A DNA stretch of 6,078 nt from Flavobacteriaceae bacterium UBA2765 (GCA_002352665.1 DEIV01000063.1:1-6078); one strand, 5' to 3'. Positions 1-6,078 are shown, counted from the stretch's first letter. Program-made: numbers and translations. Notes: generated by a model from the letters alone, not told the origin.

Positions 1-1963
1 CAATAGAGTCTTATTGGTAGTTGATGGTGTGCGAATGAACAACGCTATTTATAGAAAAGGACATTTGCAGAATTCTATTAGTGTATCTCCAACAATGTTA
101 GACAGAACAGAAGTCATTTTTGGACCTTCATCTGTAATTTATGGTTCAGATGCCCTAGGTGGTGTAATTCATTATTATACCAGAAAACCAATGGTAAGTA
201 ATAAAACAAACATCAACACCACCGTTTTAAGTAGGTTTAGCACTGTAAATAACGAATTTACTACGCAAGCAGGTATAGAACTATCATTTAAAAAAATAGC
301 TTCTTATACAAGCATTTCACACAGTAAATTTGACGATTTAAAAATGGGTAAAAACCGAAATCATGGCTTTAATGATTGGTCTAGGGTTTTTGAATATTCT
401 AATAATACAAATGATTATTATAGTGCAGTACCTGTAGTAAATTCTGACCCAGACTTACAACGAAATACAGGGTATAGTCAAACCGATGTATTGCAAAAAT
501 TTTATATTCCATTTTCTAAAAAAACCAATTTAAACATAAACTTACAATTTAGTACTACCACTGATATACCTCGTTTTGATCGATTAACTGAAATTAGAGA
601 TGGTGAATTACGTTATGCCGAATGGTATTATGGACCCCAAGAAAGGTTATTAGTATCAACACAATTAGAGATCAATCCCCAAAAAAAATGGTTAGACAAT
701 GGTAATATAACACTGGCCTATCAAAAAATAAAAGAATCTAGAATTGATAGAAAATTTAGTAGTTTAGATAGAACAATCCGGAAAGAAAAGGTAGATGTGT
801 TTAGTGCAAATGCAGATTTTTATGTACCGTTAACCAAGGCAAAAGATAGAATTTTAGCCTATGGTTTAGAGTTTACACATAATGATGTTAAGTCAAACCC
901 GGAGGGAAAAACATTGGCGGTAAGTGGAAATCAGATTACAGGTTTTTCAGGCATATTTCCTGTACAATCAAGATATGCTGATGGTGGTAGCACTTATACT
1001 ACAAGTGCTGCCTATGTTAATTACAGGCAAGATATTAGTAAAAAATCAACATTAAATTCGGGAATTCGTTTTACCAATACAAACTTAAGAGCCACTTGGA
1101 TTGACCAAACTTTTTTTAGCTTGCCGAATAGTGATATTTCGGTCAATAATTCTTCAGTAACGGCTACCCTAGGTTATGTATTTAAACCTTCTGAAAATTG
1201 GCAATTTAATAGTGTTTTATCCTCTGGGTTCAGATCGCCTAATTTAGATGATCTAGGTAAGGTAAGAGAAAAAGGAGGTGATGTTACTGTACCAAATATC
1301 AATTTAAGACCGGAATATGCCTATAATTTTGAGTTTGGATTTTTGAAATATTTTAATGATAAAAAAATATATATTGGAGCAACTACTTATTATACCTTGT
1401 TAGATAATTATATTACCAGAGATAACTTTAATCTAGATGGAACAACCACTATTTATTATGATGGAGAACAAACCAATATTGTGGCTAATATAAACAAAGA
1501 CAAGGCCTATATTTTTGGTAGCACTTTAGATTTAAGAGGAGAAATTAATGATCATTTAACTACCAGGGCCTCTTTGACCTATACTAAAGGAAAGGCTTTT
1601 GATACAGAGGAGCCTTTATCTTCCATACCACCTTTATTTGGACTAGTGGGCATTTCACATAAGAAAGGGAGATTTGAATTAGGTTTAGATTTTAAATTTA
1701 ATAGTAGAAAAAAGCCTAAAGACTATAATATTAGTGAAGATATAGATCGTTTTGATGAAACACCTTATTTGGCTGAAACAGATACATATTATGGTACCCC
1801 TAGCTGGTCAACTTTAAATTTTAATTCAAAATACAGACTTACTAAAAATATTGATGCCCTATTTGCCGTAGATAATATCTTTGATGTACACTATAAAGAA
1901 TTTGCCTCAGGAATAAGTGCACCGGGACGTAATTTTTCATTTACAGTATTGGCTAATTTTTAA
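1..1963 (+). CDS. TonB-dependent outer-membrane receptor, C-terminal part (5' end outside window)
   Basis: The frame is open from base 2, before any start codon, so this is a 653-residue fragment of a longer protein; the TTG at base 14 is internal. Residues 1-60 are the end of the plug domain, with the family motif TEVIFGPSSVIYGSDALGG at about residues 36-54. The rest is a beta-barrel rich in alternating aromatic/polar strands, with the typical FRSPNLDDLG segment near residue 410. It closes with a final strand (FSFTVLANF) ending in the terminal Phe expected for BAM-dependent insertion. Members of this Bacteroidota group usually have about 800 residues, with an N-terminal signal peptide, a carboxypeptidase-like regulatory domain and the first half of the plug; those would lie upstream. 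The family imports a bound ligand (siderophore, haem, vitamin or glycan) with TonB energy. The substrate cannot be read from this fragment. Its stop codon overlaps the 3' end of the convergent regulator gene. Confidence 0.95.
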   Translation, partial: NRVLLVVDGVRMNNAIYRKGHLQNSISVSPTMLDRTEVIFGPSSVIYGSDALGGVIHYYTRKPMVSNKTNINTTVLSRFSTVNNEFTTQAGIELSFKKIASYTSISHSKFDDLKMGKNRNHGFNDWSRVFEYSNNTNDYYSAVPVVNSDPDLQRNTGYSQTDVLQKFYIPFSKKTNLNINLQFSTTTDIPRFDRLTEIRDGELRYAEWYYGPQERLLVSTQLEINPQKKWLDNGNITLAYQKIKESRIDRKFSSLDRTIRKEKVDVFSANADFYVPLTKAKDRILAYGLEFTHNDVKSNPEGKTLAVSGNQITGFSGIFPVQSRYADGGSTYTTSAAYVNYRQDISKKSTLNSGIRFTNTNLRATWIDQTFFSLPNSDISVNNSSVTATLGYVFKPSENWQFNSVLSSGFRSPNLDDLGKVREKGGDVTVPNINLRPEYAYNFEFGFLKYFNDKKIYIGATTYYTLLDNYITRDNFNLDGTTTIYYDGEQTNIVANINKDKAYIFGSTLDLRGEINDHLTTRASLTYTKGKAFDTEEPLSSIPPLFGLVGISHKKGRFELGLDFKFNSRKKPKDYNISEDIDRFDETPYLAETDTYYGTPSWSTLNFNSKYRLTKNIDALFAVDNIFDVHYKEFASGISAPGRNFSFTVLANF

Positions 1964-2166
1964 AATATTAAATCTATGACAGTAACTTCAAAAACTTTAG
2001 CAATTTCATTTACTCGATCAGTAGTCAGTTCTGTTTGACCGCGTTCAATTCTACCATAGGCTTCTTGTGTTATACCTAATTTAGAACCGACATATGATTG
2101 ACTATAACCTAAATCACATCTTTTTAAATAAATTTTTCGTAAAATCTTTTTTGTAAATATAGACAT
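1960..2166 (-). CDS. Small XRE-family helix-turn-helix transcriptional regulator
   Basis: This is a 68-residue protein that is almost entirely one HTH_3 (Cro/C1-type) domain, so it is probably a DNA-binding repressor or activator acting as a dimer. The signature is visible: GYSQSYVGSKLGIT (residues 20-33) forms the first helix and turn. TQEAYGRIERGQTELT (33-48) is the recognition helix with the conserved E-R-G. The closing helices follow (RVNEIAKVFEVTVIDLIF, 51-68). The ATG at 2166 is chosen over an in-frame TTG two codons upstream (2172), because an ATG is available and a promoter-like box lies just upstream. No ligand or dimerisation domain is present. The gene stands alone, convergent with the TonB receptor (4-bp overlap of the 3' ends) and divergent from the lipoprotein gene. 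A short stand-alone XRE protein can also be an antitoxin, but no toxin partner is adjacent. Its target is unknown; autoregulation through the adjacent intergenic region is plausible. Confidence 0.87.
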   Translation of the reverse strand: MSIFTKKILRKIYLKRCDLGYSQSYVGSKLGITQEAYGRIERGQTELTTDRVNEIAKVFEVTVIDLIF

Positions 2167-2189
2167 GGGCAAATGTTTAGCTTTTTTTT

Positions 2190-2217
2190 CAAATATATTA
2201 ATTAATAGCTAGACAAA
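2190..2217 (-). promoter_or_regulatory. Candidate Bacteroidota-type promoter of the HTH regulator gene
   Basis: Read on the minus strand, TATATTTG (2197-2190) matches the Bacteroidota -7 consensus TAnnTTTG exactly, and a TTTG (2217-2214) lies 16 bases upstream as a -33 element. The spacer is slightly shorter than the 17-23 bases usually quoted. Transcription would begin around 2183, giving a leader of roughly 15-20 bases before the ATG at 2166. In such an AT-rich region the match could be chance. Confidence 0.45.
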
Positions 2218-2218
2218 A

Positions 2219-2260
2219 AAAAAGAGCTTTCCATTTACTTAAAGGAAAACCCCTCTTTTT
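2219..2260. terminator. Bidirectional terminator-like hairpin in the divergent spacer
   Basis: The arms AAAAAGAG (2219-2226) and CTCTTTTT (2253-2260) are perfectly complementary. Inside them TTTCC (2228-2232) pairs with GGAAA (2244-2248), giving an interrupted stem of 13 pairs with an AT-rich tip. Both strands end in a T tract: five T on the plus strand, and nine on the minus strand (complement of 2215-2223). The location is odd. The nearest upstream + strand gene is the TonB receptor, 255 bases away with the antisense regulator gene in between. On the minus strand it would stop transcripts entering the regulator from the right. The T tract overlaps the proposed -33 box of the regulator promoter. 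Confidence 0.55.
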
Positions 2261-2275
2261 AGAAGTATCACTTCT
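2261..2275. other. Second small hairpin directly after the terminator-like stem
   Basis: AGAAGT (2261-2266) and ACTTCT (2270-2275) are perfect complements around a 3-base loop. The hairpin abuts the preceding stem without a gap. It lacks a good T tract of its own (AATTTAGAATTTTT follows), so it may be a secondary terminator stem, a 3'-end stabiliser or part of a structured leader or small RNA. Confidence 0.4.
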
Positions 2276-2302
2276 AATTTAGAATTTTTAGAGAATGGAC
2301 AG

Positions 2303-2385
2303 GTATGGAAGTATTTACTAAATTTAAGATATATAATTGCAATTATAGTCATTACTATACGTGACTTGAAAAAAGTATGGAAGTA
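2303..2385 (+). repeat. 11-bp direct repeat upstream of the lipoprotein gene
   Basis: GTATGGAAGTA occurs at 2303-2313 and again at 2375-2385, 72 bases apart. Both copies contain an ATG followed by GAA GTA. From the first copy a 19-codon open frame runs 2305-2364 (MEVFTKFKIYNCNYSHYYT). From the second copy the frame runs in phase into the lipoprotein as MEVLTVKLFN. The repeat could be a duplicated regulatory site or a relic of a small duplication. There is no independent evidence that either ATG is used. Confidence 0.4.
2332..2347. promoter_or_regulatory. Perfect 16-bp palindrome, possible operator
   Basis: TATAATTGCAATTATA reads identically on both strands with no spacer, centred at 2339/2340, about 60 bases before the lipoprotein ATG and about 165 bases upstream of the HTH regulator start. 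Perfect symmetry suits a dimeric DNA-binding protein such as the neighbouring XRE regulator. Each half (TATAATTG) also differs by one base from the -7 box TAnnTTTG. AT richness makes chance palindromes more likely, so the call is tentative. Confidence 0.4.
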
Positions 2386-2406
2386 CTAACCGTAAAACTA
2401 TTCAAT

Positions 2407-3573
2407 ATGAAAAAATTAAAAACACCCTTATTAGGGTTATTATTTTCAGGATTACTTTTGACATCATCATGTTCAAATAATGAGAATGATGATGTTGTAA
2501 TCGAAAATACCAAAAGTTTTGAGCAACAAATTTTAGAACTGCCTCATAATTCTTTTGAAGGAACCGAACTTATCAAACTTTATGCAGAAGCCATGAAGGA
2601 AGTTTTGATAATGGCAAAAGAACCAGAGTTTAGACATTTTGTTTATCATAAGTCTTTAGATCAGGATGGAGGAGATTATAATGTTTATCTTGATGATATG
2701 GTAGCTAAATATAAGAAATTAGGAAAATTTACGAAATCTACTTCAAAACTATTAAAATTATCTTCTGAAATAAAAAGTGCTAACGGGGGGTTACGCCCAA
2801 TTGTGTTTTTTCCAAAAGCAGAAACCATTGAGGATGCTATTCGAGAAGGTAAAAGTTACAATATAGCAAAGAGTTTTGTTGAACCTGTTGCTGTTTTAAA
2901 AGGGGCATACAATAATGACTATTCTGTACCTGGCTATACTTTAAATTCAAATGGAGATTTGATCTATAATAGAAATGTTACAGAAGAAGATGCTTGGGAA
3001 AATGATGTATATGTAATTGGAGAAGAAGAAATTATCATTTATGATAGTGATACAGAATTTATTGTAGCACCTGATGATTTAAATGGCGGCGGCGGCGGTT
3101 CTGGTGGCTCAGGTAGTTCAAATATCAGGACAGACAGTAGAGCTGAACATGGAGGCTTAGTTCAAGTAACAGATTTGAATGCCATAGAACATTGGTTTTC
3201 GGGAAAGTTAGAGTTTAAGTTAGTCGTAACCGGTGTCTCTGGAAGTGCGGGAACGGTTATTAGAAATTTGGCTTATCCTAAACGAAGAAGAAAAAATTTC
3301 AAAAATCAAGCTTGGTATGATTATGGCACATTTTTATTTAACTGGAACAAATCGAATCTTGGAAATTGGAATGTTGAAAGCTGGTTTGAGTTAGATGGTG
3401 GTAAATCTTCTGAAGTAACTATTACTATGCCAGGTCAAAATGGTGCACCAACAACCTCAGTAAAAATACCTTCTCAAGATCGTGATGATAATTTAGGTTC
3501 AAGTATTGTACAATTTACTGATAGGCTAGATCAGGCATACCCTATAAGTTATATGAATTTTAAAAGAAAATAG
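2407..3573 (+). CDS. Secreted lipoprotein with Gly/Ser-linked two-part structure, function unknown
   Basis: I do not recognise the family. The ATG at 2407 gives 388 residues and a standard lipoprotein signal: MKKLK, a hydrophobic core, then LLLTSSC with Cys22 as the lipidated residue. An in-frame ATG at 2377 would add ten residues (MEVLTVKLFN) before the signal and is less likely. The tail after the Cys (CSNNENDDD-like, Asn/acidic) resembles export signals that send Bacteroidota lipoproteins to the cell surface. Residues about 30-120 look helical and charged, and about 120-225 mixed. Residues 227-238 are a GGGGGSGGSGSS linker, and residues 240-388 look beta-rich, with a basic patch PKRRRKN at 291-297 and many Trp/Tyr. 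No catalytic motif is evident. It is divergent from the HTH regulator, preceded by a structured spacer and closed by its own terminator, so it is probably monocistronic. A surface binding or adhesion role is a guess. Confidence 0.88.
   Translation: MKKLKTPLLGLLFSGLLLTSSCSNNENDDVVIENTKSFEQQILELPHNSFEGTELIKLYAEAMKEVLIMAKEPEFRHFVYHKSLDQDGGDYNVYLDDMVAKYKKLGKFTKSTSKLLKLSSEIKSANGGLRPIVFFPKAETIEDAIREGKSYNIAKSFVEPVAVLKGAYNNDYSVPGYTLNSNGDLIYNRNVTEEDAWENDVYVIGEEEIIIYDSDTEFIVAPDDLNGGGGGSGGSGSSNIRTDSRAEHGGLVQVTDLNAIEHWFSGKLEFKLVVTGVSGSAGTVIRNLAYPKRRRKNFKNQAWYDYGTFLFNWNKSNLGNWNVESWFELDGGKSSEVTITMPGQNGAPTTSVKIPSQDRDDNLGSSIVQFTDRLDQAYPISYMNFKRK
3085..3099 (+). repeat. GGC trinucleotide run coding for a polyglycine linker
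   Basis: Four GGC codons and one GGT in tandem encode Gly227-Gly231 of the lipoprotein, followed by Ser-Gly-Gly-Ser-Gly-Ser-Ser. This is a GC-only tract in a strongly AT-rich gene. Identical tandem codons are prone to slippage in whole-codon steps, so linker length may vary between strains without breaking the frame. Confidence 0.7.
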
Positions 3574-3590
3574 ATTTAAATCTTAATTTT

Positions 3591-3623
3591 AAACGGGAGT
3601 ATTAAACCATTCTCGTTTTTTTT
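3591..3623 (+). terminator. Intrinsic terminator of the lipoprotein gene
   Basis: AAACGGGA (3591-3598) pairs with TCTCGTTT (3611-3618) with one G-U pair. The stem can extend by G-U and T-A pairs to a loop of about eight bases. It is followed by a run of eight T (3616-3623), partly in the stem. It starts 18 bases after the TAG stop, the classic arrangement, and separates this gene from the small barrel gene downstream. Confidence 0.82.
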
Positions 3624-3694
3624 ATTTTTGCTTATTAAAATATACCTTTAAACTTTATTTAAGGCTACCAATCGAAATCAAAGGTTGGCTTCGC

Positions 3695-3702
3695 TAATTT
3701 TG
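3695..3702 (+). promoter_or_regulatory. Possible -7 box for the small barrel gene
   Basis: TAATTTTG matches TAnnTTTG exactly, 99 bases before the ATG at 3802. No TTTG or TTG sits at the right distance upstream, so the -33 element is missing or degenerate. If used, the mRNA would have a leader of about 90 bases. The rest of the 3624-3801 spacer shows no clear ribosome binding site, as is usual in Bacteroidota. Confidence 0.25.
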
Positions 3703-3801
3703 ACAAATAAATATTAAAGTACAAATTACACCTATTTGTAAGCCTTATCAAATTCACAGAGGTAGTAGGGTTGCCATTAAAAAATTAATAAACTTTAACA
3801 G

Positions 3802-4434
3802 ATGAAAAAAACTAAAATTTTAAGTCTCAGCATACTCTTAGTTTTCCTGAGTTTAAATGCACAAAAAGAATCAAATAGTAAGCAACCAAGCTTTGAAGTC
3901 AATATAGGCAGAAGTTTTGCAGGAACAGGAGATACATGGGGCTATCAATTCGGGTTTACTTATACTGAAGTTATTACCAAAAAATTAAATTGGTTTGTTG
4001 GTTTGGAAGGGTCACTTCACGATGAAGAGGGTGATGTACTCATATTTGACGATCCTAATGGGAATACTATTAATAGTACCCTCTATGATGTAACTGGTGG
4101 TATTCAGTTATTAGGTGGTGTACGCTATAATTTTATACAAAACACACATCATAACTTGGGTCTTTCACTGGGGGGTGTTTTTCGATATCAGGCATCTTCA
4201 GTCAATGATTATATAGAAACAATATTTCCTATACTAACTGATTACCCTGTTCCAGTAAGAGTTATAATAAATGAAACAAAACAAAGAACGTATTCCCCAG
4301 GCGGTGTTTTTAAAGTACAATATAATTATAAATTCAATAATAAATATCTTCTCGGGCTAACAGCTGGCATTCAAAATGACACAAATGAAGATATTATAAG
4401 TTTTTTTACTTTAGGATTTGGTTTTATGCTTTAG
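3802..4434 (+). CDS. Small outer-membrane beta-barrel protein
   Basis: This 210-residue protein starts with a clear Sec signal peptide (MKKTK, then a Leu/Ser/Ile core) and a probable cleavage after Ala20 (LNA|QKES), leaving about 190 residues. The mature part alternates hydrophobic and polar residues in short Gly- and aromatic-rich strands (for example YQFGFTYTEV, LNWFVGLEGSL, HNLGLSLGGVFRY, KYLLGLTAGIQ). It ends in a membrane-strand-like FFTLGFGFML. Length and pattern fit an eight-stranded OmpA/OmpW-like barrel as found widely in Bacteroidota under 'outer membrane beta-barrel protein' labels; no specific family motif is visible. The two long polar stretches (about residues 70-90 and 130-165) would be surface loops. 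The gene follows a terminator and stands alone, convergent with the receptor-like gene on the minus strand. The role is unknown and may be structural or binding. Confidence 0.85.
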   Translation: MKKTKILSLSILLVFLSLNAQKESNSKQPSFEVNIGRSFAGTGDTWGYQFGFTYTEVITKKLNWFVGLEGSLHDEEGDVLIFDDPNGNTINSTLYDVTGGIQLLGGVRYNFIQNTHHNLGLSLGGVFRYQASSVNDYIETIFPILTDYPVPVRVIINETKQRTYSPGGVFKVQYNYKFNNKYLLGLTAGIQNDTNEDIISFFTLGFGFML

Positions 4435-4761
4435 CCAGATGCTTAATATTAACTTGTTAATTTAAAGTCATCTTAAAAATTTATTCAATTTAAAGAAAAA
4501 TCCCAAAATATTAGCATTAAGTAAAAGGGAAATTGGAAAAAAACTTAACACTAATAAATTGGGTGATACTTTTTAATCATTTGTCGTTAACGGGCAAACC
4601 TTATTACATTTGGTCATTACTAAGATTACTAAGCTTAAGAAATCTTTTTAAATATGTTACTTCACTATTTCAAAGATTCTTCTCTACATTTCATTCCGTT
4701 TTGAATGACACAAGAATATTGTTTCATAATTCCCTTCACTTTTGGAAGGATATAGGATGGG
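4435..4761. other. Convergent intergenic spacer without a supported gene
   Basis: The 327 bases between two convergent genes contain no credible coding region. A 110-codon + strand frame starting at TTG 4533 is rejected because it runs antisense into the receptor-like gene and has no domain features. The spacer holds a tandem 9-mer (ATTACTAAG twice, 4616-4633), a degenerate extragenic inverted-repeat element (4672-4709) and a weak CCTTC/GAAGG hairpin (4733-4749) just past the end of the minus-strand gene. I see no strong T-tract terminator for either gene. Confidence 0.6.
4672..4709. repeat. Degenerate extragenic palindromic (REP-like) element
   Basis: On the minus strand the element begins GTCATTC (4709-4703) and ends GAAGAATCTTT (4682-4672). 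This is the general shape of dispersed GTCATTC...GAAGAATCT repeats seen between genes in many Bacteroidota and other bacteria. Inside it TCATTC (4691-4696) and GAATGA (4703-4708) form a perfect 6-bp stem around a 6-base loop. It lies about 50 bases beyond the stop of the minus-strand barrel gene, where it could form an mRNA 3' structure. Only one copy is visible here, so the repetitive nature is inferred from recall of the motif. Confidence 0.45.
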
Positions 4762-6078
4762 CTATAAATCAAACTTATAGGTTAAGCCTCCAAACACCTG
4801 TAAGCCTTGTACGTAAAAATTGGTATATTTTTGATAATCGCTACTCAATACATTATTTACCTTAGCAAACACAGTTAGCTTTTCGCTAAATTTATAACCT
4901 CCATTAAAATTTAAATCAATATAATCGCCTAAAGTAACAGCATTTACTGTATTATTGGGAACGGATAATACAACTACCTCATCTTTACGGCTTCCAACAT
5001 AAAATATATTTGCACCAGCAAACCAATTTTCATTATTATAATCGGCAAAACCACTTATTTTTAACGCCGGTAAATTCCATGCTTCTGCTTCAACTTTGGT
5101 ATCATACTGATTAAATTCAAGGTTTCCTCCCAATTTTAATTGTTTTGATAAATCTATCGTTACTTCGGCAAAAGCGTTAATAGTATTAATGGTATCATAC
5201 ACTACATCAAACGAGTTTCCGGCCTCATAACCTTGTGCAACAACATCATTACCATCGGTTTTAGAAGCGTTCAATTTATATAAAGGTTTGTCTCTTTCAT
5301 TTTTATAAGAAGCCTTGAAGTTGTAAGCAATATTAGAAGCTAGTTTACCTTTAAAACCGATGAACCCATTGTATTGTTCATCTGTTCGTTTTATGTTTAA
5401 GGTAGGCGACATAAACGGATTTTCATCAGTATATCCTTTAAACGTATTTTGATATAAACCACCTGTTACTCCACCATATAAGGTCAGCACCTCATCAATT
5501 AGTTTATAAGAAGCGGTAACATTTGGGTAATAATAACCTTTGTTTTCGTTACCACTACCGGACCCTGAACTATACAATAGTTTTACCCCAAGATTTACGG
5601 TTAAATTATTTCTTAATATTTCCAGACTAGGATTAAAACCAATATTAAAAAAAGTATATTTAAGTTCAGCTGTATTTAAATAATCAGTAGTAAACTTTCC
5701 TTTTAAAAATTCTATTCTGGTTTCAGCGTTAATATATTCTGATGCAATAGGAAATTCTATTGTAGGTTTTGCTAAAAAGTGAATTTCTGCACTACCTTCC
5801 CCATCCGTAAAACGATTAGAAGAAACAGTACCACCTTTAAAAAAGGAATCTTTATAATCAATTTTTCCGCCTAAATAAATCTCTGTATATTTTATTTTTT
5901 CATCAATACCGTTTATTACATTTTGAGAAAAACTGACCTGTTCAGGGAGACCATACCAATTGTATTTTTGCATTTTAAATCCACCATTAAGCTGCCAATC
6001 AAAATCACGCTCTTCTTGTTTATAAAAAAGATCTAAACGGGTATCTAAATAGTCGTCATTTAGAATAACATTATTGAT
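4762..6078 (-). CDS. TonB-dependent-receptor-like outer-membrane barrel, C-terminal part (5' end outside window)
   Basis: The minus-strand frame stays open from the stop (TAG, 4764-4762) to the right window edge, giving a 438-residue fragment. The ATG at 5973 is therefore internal: 35 more codons precede it in frame, reading ...DLFYKQEERDFDWQLNGG. The sequence is a series of amphipathic strands with Tyr/Asn/Gly-rich turns, the KYNWYGLP stretch near residue 38, and a typical receptor C-terminus (KLTVFAKVNNVLSSDYQKYT, then YVQGLQVFGGLTYKFDL). This pattern fits a Bacteroidota family of roughly 550-600-residue barrels annotated as TonB-dependent receptors, some of which lack a clear plug domain. 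I recall relatives encoded near TPR proteins, which cannot be checked here. It is distinct from the receptor at the left edge. Ligand and partner are unknown. It is convergent with the small barrel gene and followed by a 327-base spacer. Confidence 0.88.
   Translation of the reverse strand: MNNVILNDDYLDTRLDLFYKQEERDFDWQLNGGFKMQKYNWYGLPEQVSFSQNVINGIDEKIKYTEIYLGGKIDYKDSFFKGGTVSSNRFTDGEGSAEIHFLAKPTIEFPIASEYINAETRIEFLKGKFTTDYLNTAELKYTFFNIGFNPSLEILRNNLTVNLGVKLLYSSGSGSGNENKGYYYPNVTASYKLIDEVLTLYGGVTGGLYQNTFKGYTDENPFMSPTLNIKRTDEQYNGFIGFKGKLASNIAYNFKASYKNERDKPLYKLNASKTDGNDVVAQGYEAGNSFDVVYDTINTINAFAEVTIDLSKQLKLGGNLEFNQYDTKVEAEAWNLPALKISGFADYNNENWFAGANIFYVGSRKDEVVVLSVPNNTVNAVTLGDYIDLNFNGGYKFSEKLTVFAKVNNVLSSDYQKYTNFYVQGLQVFGGLTYKFDL

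Noticed and set aside
14..16. TTG at base 14 as the start of the left receptor
   Set aside because: It lies inside the plug domain (RVLLVVDGVRMNN), and the frame is already open before it, so the gene starts outside the window.
1960..2275. Toxin-antitoxin pair involving the small XRE protein
   Set aside because: There is no second small gene beside it on the same strand; both neighbours are large envelope proteins.
2377..2406. ATG at 2377 as the start of the lipoprotein
   Set aside because: It would place MEVLTVKLFN ahead of a complete MKKLK lipoprotein signal. The ATG at 2407 gives a normal n-region and puts Cys at position 22.
3662..3692. Inverted repeat around CCAA...TTGG upstream of the small barrel gene, considered as a riboswitch or operator
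   Set aside because: Only four contiguous pairs are clear and the flanking pairing is poor. There is no T tract or recognisable aptamer motif.
4440..4465. TTAA-rich inverted repeat (ATTAACTTGTTAAT) after the small barrel gene, considered as a terminator
   Set aside because: The stem is short and almost all A-T, and no T tract follows. A stable terminator is unlikely.
4533..4865. A 110-codon + strand open frame starting at TTG
   Set aside because: It begins at a rare start, has no domain or signal features, spans the repeat-containing spacer and runs antisense over the well-supported barrel gene. It is best explained as chance.
5971..5973. ATG at 5973 as the true start of the minus-strand barrel
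   Set aside because: The frame continues upstream for 35 codons to the window edge with barrel-like sequence, and no signal peptide follows this ATG. The gene is cut by the window.

Overview
The window is AT-rich and looks like a chromosomal piece from a marine or soil Flavobacteriaceae-type Bacteroidota. The evidence is two SusC/TonB-receptor-like outer-membrane barrels, a lipoprotein signal ending in TSSC with an acidic/Asn tail, an absence of Shine-Dalgarno sequences before clear starts, and promoter-like TAnnTTTG boxes. No RNA gene, CRISPR array or insertion sequence is visible.

Layout, left to right. (1) Bases 1-1963 (+) are the C-terminal ~650 residues of a TonB-dependent receptor whose 5' end lies outside the window. 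(2) Bases 1960-2166 (-) encode a 68-residue XRE-type helix-turn-helix regulator, convergent with the receptor and overlapping its 3' end by 4 bases. (3) Bases 2167-2406 form a divergent intergenic region with a candidate promoter for the regulator, two back-to-back hairpins, a perfect 16-bp palindrome and an 11-bp direct repeat. (4) Bases 2407-3573 (+) encode an unrecognised 388-residue lipoprotein of two parts joined by a Gly/Ser linker, followed by a good intrinsic terminator. (5) Bases 3802-4434 (+) encode a small secreted beta-barrel protein. (6) Bases 4435-4761 are a gene-free convergent spacer holding a degenerate extragenic inverted-repeat element. (7) Bases 4762-6078 (-) are the C-terminal part of a second, different outer-membrane TonB-receptor-like barrel, open through the right edge.

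The common theme is the outer membrane: two large barrels, one small barrel and one lipoprotein. They do not form an obvious operon, because strands alternate and a terminator separates the two middle + strand genes. A functional link between the regulator and either flanking gene is only an inference from position. I see no convincing evidence of a complete new defence or mobile system. The most interesting items are the undescribed linker-containing lipoprotein and the densely structured divergent region in front of it, including a possible antisense relation between the receptor transcript and the regulator.
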